DNA of 64,000 nt from Mycolicibacterium tokaiense. GTDB taxonomy: Bacteria; Actinomycetota; Actinomycetes; Mycobacteriales; Mycobacteriaceae. The notes beneath the pieces are model-generated. The model was not told the origin of the DNA. It did no database searches and saw only the letters and a program-made list of their open reading frames with translations. The position numbers and the translations under genes were made by a program. Location of the stretch: positions 2,914,001 to 2,978,000 of the forward strand of contig NZ_AP022600.1 in assembly GCF_010725885.1 (NCBI RefSeq), read 5' to 3'. Shown here one piece after another: positions 19,581 to 27,472 of the stretch (its first letter is position 1; each line of letters opens with the position of its first letter).

Positions 19581-20456
19581 TCAGTTGCGCCGGCGCAACA
19601 CCCGGTTCAGCAGTTCGATCATCTCGGCGCAGGTCTCGTACCGGGCGTCCGGATCCTTGGCCAGTGCCTTGGCCAGGATGGAGTCGAAGGCGTGCGGGAT
19701 CCAGGACACCCGCCGCGCGATCTTCGGCGGCGGCTGCCGCAGCTGTGCGTCGATCAGAGCCGCCGGTGTCGGCGCGGTGAACGCTGCGGCTCCGGTGATC
19801 AGTTCGACCGCCGTGCACGCCAAGGCGTATTCGTCGGTGGCAGCTGAGGGCGCACGTCCGGTGAGCAGCTCCGGTGCCGCGTAGGGCAGTGACGCCTGCA
19901 CGGTGGCCGCAGACCCGGCCGGCTGGTGGGTGATGCGCTTGGCGGGATCCAGCGACAGCCGTCCGGTGGGGTCTCGGGCCAGCCGTGCGGCCATGTCGGC
20001 GGCCACCGAGTGGGCCACGCCGAAGTCGATGAGCACGGCACCACGAGCTCCGAAGTCCCTGTGCACCAAGATGTTCGGCGGTTTCACGTCGCAGTGCACG
20101 ATGCCGCGGCGGTGTGCGAAGTCCAGCGCCTCGGCAATCTGGCGCAGCGCCTGCAGGCGCAGGTCCAGGCTGTGCAGCGTGCTCACGTTGCCGCCGTCGA
20201 CGTACTGCATGGCCAGCCAGTCGACGCCCCGGGTGTACATCTCGATGATGTGGGGGTGCCCGAGCCGGCGGGCGAAATCGAATTCGCGGGTGATGCGGAT
20301 GAGCCGGGACTCCGTGCGCCGGCCCGGCGTCAGCACCTTCAACGCCACCTGGTGGTCATCGCTGATGCGCCTGGCCAGGTACACGGTGGCGCTGCCGCCG
20401 TGGCCGAGGACCTGCGCCACGGCGTACCCGTTGAAGTCCTCACCTGGACGCGGCAC
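19581..20456 (-). CDS. Soluble Ser/Thr protein kinase
   Basis: The 291-residue protein is a kinase domain without a membrane segment or C-terminal sensor domain. It has the glycine loop VLGHGGSATVYLA, Lys of VALKVL, catalytic loop HCDVKPPN, metal motif IDFGVAHS and YAAPELLTG. The HRD arginine is replaced by Cys, so activation-loop control is probably unlike that of the Arg-containing PknA/PknB type. It lies antisense between ksgA (7 nt between stops) and ispE (44 nt between starts), within an otherwise conserved operon. Substrate is unknown; neighbouring cell-wall and isoprenoid genes are only suggestive. Confidence 0.9.
   Translation of the reverse strand: MPRPGEDFNGYAVAQVLGHGGSATVYLARRISDDHQVALKVLTPGRRTESRLIRITREFDFARRLGHPHIIEMYTRGVDWLAMQYVDGGNVSTLHSLDLRLQALRQIAEALDFAHRRGIVHCDVKPPNILVHRDFGARGAVLIDFGVAHSVAADMAARLARDPTGRLSLDPAKRITHQPAGSAATVQASLPYAAPELLTGRAPSAATDEYALACTAVELITGAAAFTAPTPAALIDAQLRQPPPKIARRVSWIPHAFDSILAKALAKDPDARYETCAEMIELLNRVLRRRN
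19584..19599. repeat. 16-bp palindrome between convergent ksgA and kinase genes
   Basis: GTTGCGCCGGCGCAAC is a perfect palindrome next to the kinase stop codon and 11 nt after the ksgA stop. It could be a small bidirectional terminator, but it also encodes the Arg/Asn-rich kinase tail, so it may be coincidental. Confidence 0.35.
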
Positions 20457-20500
20457 CTCTGCACTCTAGTTGCCGGCCCCGGTACCGCTAGGCTCGTGCG

Positions 20501-21457
20501 GTGTCCGCATCCGACGGCAGCACCGCCGCAGAGTGGGTACCGACTGGATCGGTGACCGTGCGCGTTCCGGGCAAGGTCAACCTGTTCCTCGCCGTCGGTG
20601 ACACCCGTGCCGACGGCTACCACGAACTGACCACCGTCTTCCACGCCGTCTCGCTGTTCGACGAGATCACCGTGCGCACCGCCGACGTGATGTCGCTGGA
20701 CATCACCGGCGAAGGGGCGGAGTCACTGCCCGTCGACGAACGCAACCTGGCCTGGCAGGCCGCCGAGCTGCTGGCCGAGCACGTGGGCCGGACCCCCGAC
20801 GTGGCGATCACCATCGACAAGTCCATCCCGGTGGCCGGCGGGATGGCCGGCGGCAGCGCCGACGCCGCGGCGGTGCTGGTTGCCGTCAACCATCTCTGGG
20901 AGCAGGGCGTGCCCCGGCGTGACCTGCACGCGCTGGCCGCCGAACTGGGCAGCGACGTGCCGTTCGCGCTGCACGGCGGCACCGCGCTGGGCACGGGCCG
21001 GGGGGAGGAACTCGCGACTGTCCTGGCGCGCAACACGTTCCACTGGGTGCTGGCCTTCGGCGCGGAAGGACTGTCCACACCGAAGGTCTTCGCCGAGATC
21101 GACCGACTGCGCGAGAACGGTGAGCCGCCGCGCCTGGGCGACACGGAGCCTCTGCTGGCGGCCCTGGCCACGGGTGATCCCGCGCAACTGGCCCCGCTGC
21201 TGGGCAACGAGCTGCAGGCTGCCGCCATCAGTCTGGATCCGCGGCTGCGCCGCACCCTGCGGGCCGGGATGGACGCCGGTGCGCTGGCGGGGATCGTGTC
21301 GGGATCCGGGCCGACCTGCGCGTTCCTGTGCACGTCGGCGGGTGCGGCGGTGGACGTCGGCACGGAGTTGGCGGGTGCCGGCGTGTGCCGCACGGTGCGG
21401 GTGGCCAGCGGTCCGGTGCAGGGCGCGCGCGTGGTGCCCAGCCCGCTCGGGCAGTGA
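20501..21457 (+). CDS. ispE: 4-diphosphocytidyl-2-C-methyl-D-erythritol kinase
   Basis: The GHMP-family kinase performs the ATP-dependent phosphorylation step of the non-mevalonate isoprenoid pathway. It has [15 protein letters not shown], the ATP loop [15 protein letters not shown] and the late motif [12 protein letters not shown]. The GTG at 20501 gives 318 residues; a GTG at 20552 gives a length nearer Rv1011 (306 residues). The divergent kinase gene on its 5' side means it needs its own promoter in the 44-nt gap or read-through from ksgA. Confidence 0.96.
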   Translation: MSASDGSTAAEWVPTGSVTVRVPGKVNLFLAVGDTRADGYHELTTVFHAVSLFDEITVRTADVMSLDITGEGAESLPVDERNLAWQAAELLAEHVGRTPDVAITIDKSIPVAGGMAGGSADAAAVLVAVNHLWEQGVPRRDLHALAAELGSDVPFALHGGTALGTGRGEELATVLARNTFHWVLAFGAEGLSTPKVFAEIDRLRENGEPPRLGDTEPLLAALATGDPAQLAPLLGNELQAAAISLDPRLRRTLRAGMDAGALAGIVSGSGPTCAFLCTSAGAAVDVGTELAGAGVCRTVRVASGPVQGARVVPSPLGQ

Positions 21458-21473
21458 CGTCGACCCGCAACGT

Positions 21474-21503
21474 TTGGCAGGTTACTTAAGAGGAGTTTAA
21501 GAT
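21474..21503 (+). promoter_or_regulatory. Candidate sigma-A promoter of pks16
   Basis: TTGGCA (21474-21479) and TAAGAT (21498-21503) are separated by 18 nt, in an unusually AT-rich patch between ispE and pks16. The coding start lies 221 nt further on, so a leader of roughly 210 nt would be present. I did not recognise a known RNA element in that leader. Confidence 0.45.
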
Positions 21504-21723
21504 GATTCGCGGTGGTGGAAACCGGTCTGACACGCGATGCCTCTCGAACGCCCTCCGAGACCCTCGGCGGGCGTTTTGACGACAGCAGTGCCGGGGCCGT
21601 GCCCATCGCCGGATCTCTGCCGATTCGAGACCTAACCGCAGCTCAATCGTGCGCGCGCGCCTTCTACGGTCCGCAGCAGACATCCCATACGTTCGAGTCG
21701 CTCCGGAAGCCGAGGAGGTCCTC

Positions 21724-23358
21724 GTGAGCAGGTTCACCGAGAAGATGTACTACAACGCCGCGACCAGCTCGAAAGGGATGGTCACCGGGGAGCCGCACGA
21801 GCCCGTCCGCCACACGTGGGGCGAAGTGCACGAGCGGGCCCGCCGGATCGCCGGTGGTCTGGCCGCGGGCGGCATCGGGCCCGGCGACGCCATCGGCGTG
21901 CTGGCCGGCTTCCCGGTCGAGATCGCGCCCACCGCCCAGGCGGTCTGGATGCGCGGCGCCAGCCTGACCATGCTGCACCAGCCGACCCCGCGCACCGATC
22001 TGGCGGTGTGGGCGGAGGACACCCTCACGGTGATCCAGATGATCGAGGCCAAGGCCGTGGTGGTGGCCGAGCCGTTCCTGGTCGCCATCCCGGTGCTCGA
22101 GGAGAAGGGCATCCAGGTGCTCACCGTCGGCGATCTGCTGGCCGCCGAGCCCATCGATCCGGTGGAGACCGGCGAGGACGACCTGGCGCTGATGCAGCTG
22201 ACCTCCGGCTCGACGGGCTCACCGAAGGCCGTGCAGATCACGCACCGCAACATCTACTCCAATGCCGAGGCCATGTTCATCGGCGCGCAGTACGAAGTCG
22301 AGACCGACGTGATGGTCAGCTGGCTGCCCTGCTTCCACGACATGGGCATGGTCGGCTTCCTGACCATTCCGATGTACTTCGGCGCCGAGCTGGTCAAGGT
22401 GACGCCGATGGACTTCCTGCGCGACACCCTGCTGTGGGCCAAGCTGATCGACAAGTACAAGGGCACCATGACGGCCGCCCCCAACTTCGCCTACGCGCTG
22501 CTGGCCAAACGGCTGCGCCGGCAGGCCCAGCCTGGCCAGTTCGACCTGTCCACCCTGCGCTTCGCCCTCTCGGGCGCCGAGCCGGTGGAGCCCGCCGACG
22601 TCGAGGACCTGCTGGACGCAGGCAAGCCGTTCGGCCTGAAGCCGTCGGCGATCCTGCCGGCCTACGGCATGGCCGAGACCACCCTGGCGGTGTCTTTCTC
22701 CGAGTGCAACGCCGGCCTCGTGGTCGACGAGGTGGATGCCGACCTGCTGGCGGCCCTGCGGCAGGCCGTGCCCGCCACCAAGGGCAACACCCGCCGCCTG
22801 GCCACCCTCGGGCCACTGCTGACCGACCTCGAAGCCCGGATCGTCGATGAGCACGGCAACGTGATGCCGCCGCGCGGTGTCGGTGTGATCGAGCTGCGCG
22901 GGGAGTCGCTGACCCCCGGTTACATCACCATGGGTGGTTTCATCCCGGCGCAGGACGAGCACGGCTGGTACGACACCGGCGACCTGGGCTATCTCACCGA
23001 CAACGGGCACGTCGTGGTGTGCGGCCGCGTCAAGGACGTCATCATCATGGCCGGGCGCAACATCTACCCGACCGACATCGAGCGGGCCGCCGGACGCGTC
23101 GAGGGCGTGCGCCCGGGCTGTGCGGTGGCCGTCCGCCTGGATGCCGGGCACTCACGGGAAACCTTCGCCGTCGCTGTCGAGTCCAACGCCTACCAGGACC
23201 CCGACGAAGTGCACCGCATCGAGCGTCAGGTGGCCCATGAGGTGGTGACCGAGGTGGACGTCCGGCCGCGCAATGTCGTGGTCCTGGGACCCGGCACCAT
23301 CCCCAAGACACCGTCGGGCAAGCTGCGCCGCGCCAACTCGGTGGCGCTGGTCACCTAG
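21724..23358 (+). CDS. pks16: Fatty acyl-AMP/acyl-CoA ligase Pks16
   Basis: The 544-residue adenylate-forming enzyme has P-loop [44 protein letters not shown] and the terminal lysine motif [12 protein letters not shown]. It is nearly identical in size and wording to Rv1013, an acyl-activating enzyme with no polyketide synthase domains despite its name. The GTG at 21724 starts [11 protein letters not shown], as in the tuberculosis protein; open sequence upstream is not conserved. The pth and rplY genes that follow pks16 in M. tuberculosis are missing here. Confidence 0.96.
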   Translation: MSRFTEKMYYNAATSSKGMVTGEPHEPVRHTWGEVHERARRIAGGLAAGGIGPGDAIGVLAGFPVEIAPTAQAVWMRGASLTMLHQPTPRTDLAVWAEDTLTVIQMIEAKAVVVAEPFLVAIPVLEEKGIQVLTVGDLLAAEPIDPVETGEDDLALMQLTSGSTGSPKAVQITHRNIYSNAEAMFIGAQYEVETDVMVSWLPCFHDMGMVGFLTIPMYFGAELVKVTPMDFLRDTLLWAKLIDKYKGTMTAAPNFAYALLAKRLRRQAQPGQFDLSTLRFALSGAEPVEPADVEDLLDAGKPFGLKPSAILPAYGMAETTLAVSFSECNAGLVVDEVDADLLAALRQAVPATKGNTRRLATLGPLLTDLEARIVDEHGNVMPPRGVGVIELRGESLTPGYITMGGFIPAQDEHGWYDTGDLGYLTDNGHVVVCGRVKDVIIMAGRNIYPTDIERAAGRVEGVRPGCAVAVRLDAGHSRETFAVAVESNAYQDPDEVHRIERQVAHEVVTEVDVRPRNVVVLGPGTIPKTPSGKLRRANSVALVT

Positions 23359-23363
23359 ACCTG

Positions 23364-23675
23364 TCAGGCCGAGCGCGGCTCGTCGTGCAGGGCCTCGGTG
23401 ATACGCCGTTGGGCTTCCCCGACGGAGATGCGCAGCCGTCGGGCCAGCACGTCGGCCCAGGAGCTGTCGCCGAACTGCACCGGCTTCGGGCCGGTGACCA
23501 GCGTGCGCAACAGCCGGCGGTCGAAGGCGGCCATCTGCTTCTCGGCCTCTTCCACCCGCAGCAGCAGCGCGCGTTGATCGACGGGACGTAACTGCTCCAG
23601 CGGCTGCCGGGCCAACGTGCGCAAACCTGCTTCGATGCCGTCCAGTGCGGACAGGATGTCGTTGTTCGTACTCAT
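23364..23675 (-). CDS. Small protein matching the N-terminal module of DUF222/HNH proteins
   Basis: This 103-residue protein begins MSTNNDILSALDGIEAGLRT. It ends with SWADVLARRLRISVGEAQRR, which aligns with SYAAVLSQRLRISSSEARRR in the DUF222/HNH nuclease encoded at 27473-28852. The middle, with an RVEEAEKQMAAFDRRL helix, also matches. It therefore represents the DUF222 N-terminal helical module without the HNH domain. It could be a truncated relic, or a regulator or interactor of full-length members. It is convergent with pks16 and divergent from the methyltransferase gene. Confidence 0.75.
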   Translation of the reverse strand: MSTNNDILSALDGIEAGLRTLARQPLEQLRPVDQRALLLRVEEAEKQMAAFDRRLLRTLVTGPKPVQFGDSSWADVLARRLRISVGEAQRRITEALHDEPRSA

Positions 23676-23724
23676 GGCTGTGACGCTAGACCCGGCCACC
23701 GACACCGTGCCTACACTCGGGTGG

Positions 23725-24363
23725 ATGAGTGCACAGCTGACGCAGCGCCGCGGCCTGAACGACTCGATCACCCGGTTCTGGAGCTTCGCCGCTCCCGCCT
23801 ACAACCAGCCCTGTCTGCAGCGCTGGGTCTACCGCCCGGGCCAGGACGAGGTGGTGCGCGCTCTGCGCTCCCAGGGCTCGCAACGGATCGCCGACATCGC
23901 TTGCGGCACCGGCATTCTCACCGACCGGATCGAGCGTGAGCTGCGGCCCGACGAGGTCTACGGAGTGGACATGTCCGACGGCATGCTGGCCCAGGCCCGC
24001 CGGCGCAGTGACCGGGTGCGCTGGATGAAAGGCCCTGCCGAGGAGCTGCCGTTCGCCGACGGGTTCCTCGACGCCGTGGTCACCACGTCGGCGTTCCACT
24101 TCTTCGACCAGCCGGCGGCGTTACGGGAATTCCACCGCGTGCTGGCGCCCGGTGGGCTGGTGGCGGTGACCACCATCGGCCCGCGGCTGCCCCTGCAGCG
24201 GCTCTCGGCCGATCTGCGCAATCCGGCGCACATCCCCTCACCGCGGGAGATGCACACGCTGTTCACCGATGCCGGCCTGACCGTGGCCGATCAGCACCGC
24301 GTGGCGCGGCCGCTGTGGACCCAGCTGCTGTCCGATCTGATCACCGTGGGCGTCAAGAGTTAG
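23725..24363 (+). CDS. Class I SAM-dependent methyltransferase (UbiE-like)
   Basis: The 212-residue protein has the SAM loop IADIACGTGILTDRI, the acidic residue after strand 2 in YGVDMSDGMLAQARRR, and the motif-II region LDAVVTTSAFHFFDQ, followed by HRVLAPGGLVAVTT. Such proteins methylate quinones, lipids or other small molecules; the substrate is not evident. ATG 23725 is chosen because upstream open frame overlaps the divergent DUF222-module gene. It overlaps the convergent sensor-kinase stop by 4 nt. Confidence 0.87.
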   Translation: MSAQLTQRRGLNDSITRFWSFAAPAYNQPCLQRWVYRPGQDEVVRALRSQGSQRIADIACGTGILTDRIERELRPDEVYGVDMSDGMLAQARRRSDRVRWMKGPAEELPFADGFLDAVVTTSAFHFFDQPAALREFHRVLAPGGLVAVTTIGPRLPLQRLSADLRNPAHIPSPREMHTLFTDAGLTVADQHRVARPLWTQLLSDLITVGVKS

Positions 24364-25715
24364 TGCACGATCGGCAGCCGCAGCACCAGCCGCGCGCCGC
24401 CCAGGGCACTCTTTTCCAGAGCTGCTGTGCCGCCGTGCAATTCGGCCTGCTGAGCCACCAGTGCCAGGCCCAACCCCGAACCCGATCGCGACGCCGTGGA
24501 CCCGCGGGCGAAGCGTTCGAACACCTCGGCGCGCTCGGCTTCGGGCACCCCGGAGCCGTTGTCGTCGACGGCGATCTCCACGCCGGCCGCCGAGCTGACC
24601 GCACTCAGCTGCACCTCGGTGGCACCACCGTGCTTGACGGCATTGGCGATCGCGTTGTCGATCACCAGGCGAAGCCCGGCGGGCAGGCCGAGCATCAGCA
24701 CCGTGGGTGACGGTGCCAGCGACACCTTGAGGTCCGGATAGCTGCGCACGGCGTCGTGGGCGGCACGGTCCAGCAACTCGGTGATGTCCAGCGGCACATG
24801 ATCGTCGGCGGTGGTCAGCTGTCCCTGCGCCAGCCGCTCCAGCGCGGTCAGCGTGGCCTCGATGCGGGTCTGGGTGCGCATGATGTCGCCGACCAGTTCC
24901 TCCCGCTGCGGGCGGTCCAGGTCCAGCGTGGAGAGCACCTCGAGATTGGTGCGCATGGCCGTCAACGGGGTGCGCAGCTCGTGCGAGGCCACCGCGGCGA
25001 AGTCGCGGGCCGATTCCAGGGCCTCCTTGGTGCGCTGCTGCTCGGTACCGATCCGGGCCAGCATGCCTTCCACCGCCTCGGCGATCTCCTCGGCTTCGCG
25101 CACCCCGCGGACCTGCACGTCGTCGGGGTTGGACTGCGCGTTGATGGCCCGGGCCTGCTGGGCCAACAACCGGAACGGGTTGACCATGATCAACGAGATG
25201 AACCAGCCCACCACGAAGGTGCCCGCGATGACGCTGCCGCAGATGATGAGCACCCGCGTGTGCTGGGCGTCGATGCGGCGCTCGGTCTCGGCGACGGGTG
25301 CGCCCAGGGCGATGGATGCGGGGCCCGCGGCGAACGTCCGGACCCGGTACTCCACCCCGTCGATGGTGGTGTTGGTGTAGCCGGTGCCCAGTTCGGGCAG
25401 CACGATCGATGGTGGCGCCGACACCGTGACCCCCCCGATGCGGGCGGTGCGGACCAGGTTGCCGTCCGGGGTGGCCTGGTCGACGTCACCGGCGCTGGGT
25501 GCGCTGAGGAGGTTGGAGAAGTCACCGAGGCTGCTCACCGAGTCCAGGCGCCGGTCCAGCTGGCTGTACTGCTCGTTGGTGATCCCGATCCACACCCAGG
25601 CCCCGAGAATCAGCACGGTCGCGATCACCCCGATCTCGGAGATGATCACGATGGTGCGCAGCGACAGCAGTCGGGCCAGTCCCCGCAGCAGCCGCTTCTT
25701 ACCTGAGGGGGGCAC
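24360..25715 (-). CDS. PrrB-like sensor histidine kinase without adjacent regulator
   Basis: The 451-residue protein has two membrane segments (about 21-46 and 154-178) around a periplasmic loop and a HAMP-like region. The dimerisation box ASHELRTPLTAMRTNLEVL has the phospho-accepting His near residue 245. The ATPase domain has VIDNAIANAVKHGG, DNGSGVP and GSGLGLALVAQQAELHGG. It is strikingly like PrrB (Rv0902c), a mycobacterial sensor normally encoded directly after its regulator PrrA. No response-regulator gene is adjacent, so this is an orphan paralogue or a relocated prrB. The GTG at 25715 gives a length close to PrrB (446). Confidence 0.92.
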   Translation of the reverse strand: MPPSGKKRLLRGLARLLSLRTIVIISEIGVIATVLILGAWVWIGITNEQYSQLDRRLDSVSSLGDFSNLLSAPSAGDVDQATPDGNLVRTARIGGVTVSAPPSIVLPELGTGYTNTTIDGVEYRVRTFAAGPASIALGAPVAETERRIDAQHTRVLIICGSVIAGTFVVGWFISLIMVNPFRLLAQQARAINAQSNPDDVQVRGVREAEEIAEAVEGMLARIGTEQQRTKEALESARDFAAVASHELRTPLTAMRTNLEVLSTLDLDRPQREELVGDIMRTQTRIEATLTALERLAQGQLTTADDHVPLDITELLDRAAHDAVRSYPDLKVSLAPSPTVLMLGLPAGLRLVIDNAIANAVKHGGATEVQLSAVSSAAGVEIAVDDNGSGVPEAERAEVFERFARGSTASRSGSGLGLALVAQQAELHGGTAALEKSALGGARLVLRLPIVH

Positions 25716-25824
25716 CCAGACATCTTGCCCGACGTGGGAACCGGTTGGGCAATGTGCCCGCCGATGACCGGCGCCAGCTAACTGGTGATGGCACACTGTC
25801 AGCCAATGTCGGGGGGAGACACGG

Positions 25825-26541
25825 ATGGGTGCTGCTGACGTCGGCGACACCGCGATGATGCTGGTGATACCCGTGGTGGGGTTGATCCTGCTGAGCTCGG
25901 GTATCTGGCGGCAACGACACGAGTCACGGGCTTCCCCGCCGCCCCCGGGAGCGCCGTCGCCCCAGCCGGTGCCGCATTCCGGTCCCGATGCGATCGCCAC
26001 CGTACTGATCCTGCTGGGCAGCGGCCTGCTGGTGCTGGGCCTGGCCGCCACCGCGCTGGCCGCGCTGGGCCCGAGGCCGGATTCGACGCGGTCCGCCCGG
26101 CTGTCGCTGAGCTCACCGACGGCCGCTGCCCACCGGCTGCACGTGGGGGAATGCATCACGGATCGGCAGTACGCGGTGGCGGACATGTCGCCGAGGCCCA
26201 CCGACTGCGCCGATCCGGACGCCGTCTACGAACTGGCCTATCAGGCCGAGGGCCCGTCGGCCACCTGTCCGGACGGGTTCCGGGAGGACTCCGGCTACGC
26301 CGTCCTGTTCAACAACTCCCACACCTACTGCTTCGTGCTCAACGTCGACGAGGGGGAGTGCTTCTCCGTGCTGCCTGAAGCGGACCTGTTCCGGCCGGTG
26401 GACTGCACCGACCCCGACGCGAACACCCGGATCGACAAGATTCTGGACGGCGCCGAGGATCTGGCGCTGTGTCCCGCGGGCCCGCAGGGTGCGTCCTTTC
26501 CGCAGCCGGCCCGCACCTACTGCGTGGTATCGCCCGGTTGA
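25825..26541 (+). CDS. Membrane protein with duplicated four-cysteine extracytoplasmic module
   Basis: The 238-residue protein has two hydrophobic segments (about 10-28 and 57-82) separated by a Pro-rich loop, then an exported C-terminal half. That half has two tandem units, each with four cysteines in the same order: GEC, DC-(A/T)-DPDA, CP-(D/A)-G and TYC. Eight cysteines are consistent with disulphide bonding outside the cytoplasm. The units faintly resemble the LppU-type domain of actinobacterial proteins. No function can be assigned. It is divergent from the orphan sensor kinase, suggesting shared regulation, and overlaps convergent xthA by 25 nt. Confidence 0.78.
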   Translation: MGAADVGDTAMMLVIPVVGLILLSSGIWRQRHESRASPPPPGAPSPQPVPHSGPDAIATVLILLGSGLLVLGLAATALAALGPRPDSTRSARLSLSSPTAAAHRLHVGECITDRQYAVADMSPRPTDCADPDAVYELAYQAEGPSATCPDGFREDSGYAVLFNNSHTYCFVLNVDEGECFSVLPEADLFRPVDCTDPDANTRIDKILDGAEDLALCPAGPQGASFPQPARTYCVVSPG

Positions 26542-27341
26542 TCGTCGAGGTCGATCAGCACCGGTGCGTGATCGCTGGCGCCCTTGCCCCGACGTTCGTC
26601 CTTGCCGATCTCGGCGTGCCGCACCCGGGCTGCCAGAGCCGGTGAGCCCAGGATGAAGTCGATGCGCATGCCGCGGCGTTTCTGGAACGCCAGTTGCGTG
26701 TAGTCCCAGTACGTGTAGACCCCGGGGCCCGGGGTGAAGGGACGCACCACGTCGGTGAATCCCGCGTTGTTGATCGCGTGGAACGCAGCCCGCTCCGGCT
26801 CGGACACATGTGTGTGGCCCAGGTAGGCCTCGGTGCTCCAGACGTCCTCGTCGGTGGGGGCGATGTTCCAGTCGCCCACCAGCGCGATCGGCGCTCCGGC
26901 GTCGTCGCCCAGCCAGCCCGCCGCGGTATCCCGCAGCGCCGCAAGCCAATCCAGTTTGTACGCGTAGTGCGGATCGGCCAGGGAGCGGCCGTTGGGAACG
27001 TAGAGGCTCCACACCCGCACCCCGCCGCAGGTGGCGCCGAGCGCGCGGGCTTCCGCAGCCGCCTCGACGTCGGGTTTGCTGCTCCAGGTGGGTTGGCCGG
27101 CGAAGCCGATCTCGATGTCCGCCAACCCGACCCGGCTGGCGATCGCCACGCCGTTCCACTGGCTGACCCCGACGTGGGCCACCTCGTAACCCAGTGCGGC
27201 GAACGGCATCGACGGGAACTGCGCGTCGGTGCACTTGGTCTCCTGCATGGCCAGCACGTCCACGTCAGCGCGCTCCAGCCAGTCGGTCACCCGGTCCACG
27301 CGGGTGCGGATCGAGTTCACATTCCAGGTGGCCAGTCGCAT
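26517..27341 (-). CDS. xthA: Exodeoxyribonuclease III
   Basis: The 274-residue AP endonuclease/3'-exonuclease repairs abasic DNA sites. Motifs are RLATWNVNSIRTR, LAMQETKCTD (metal Glu), WSLYVPNGRS, VGDWNIAPTDEDVW, RMRIDFILGSP with preceding YWDYTQLAFQKRRG, and KGASDHAPVLIDL (catalytic His). It starts the block that matches Rv0427c onward. The short intergenic space before the HNH gene is 131 nt. Confidence 0.96.
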   Translation of the reverse strand: MRLATWNVNSIRTRVDRVTDWLERADVDVLAMQETKCTDAQFPSMPFAALGYEVAHVGVSQWNGVAIASRVGLADIEIGFAGQPTWSSKPDVEAAAEARALGATCGGVRVWSLYVPNGRSLADPHYAYKLDWLAALRDTAAGWLGDDAGAPIALVGDWNIAPTDEDVWSTEAYLGHTHVSEPERAAFHAINNAGFTDVVRPFTPGPGVYTYWDYTQLAFQKRRGMRIDFILGSPALAARVRHAEIGKDERRGKGASDHAPVLIDLDDQPGDTTQ

Positions 27342-27453
27342 CCGACCACCCTAGGGGGTGCGTTGGAAGCCAGCGTCGGCAGTGTGTCCGATCCGCCAAA
27401 CCTCCTGTGTCACTTCGGTATCTGAGGCCTCATCGCACCGATTTTGTCGGTGG

Positions 27454-27469
27454 TCGCCTATATGTTCGA
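27454..27469. promoter_or_regulatory. Degenerate LexA/SOS-box-like site
   Basis: TCGCCTATATGTTCGA matches the mycobacterial SOS box pattern TCGAAC-N4-GTTCGA at the whole right arm and half of the left arm. It lies 3 nt upstream of the ATG of a REP13E12-type HNH gene, a family whose members include LexA-controlled genes in M. tuberculosis. Confidence 0.4.
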
Positions 27470-27472
27470 TGC

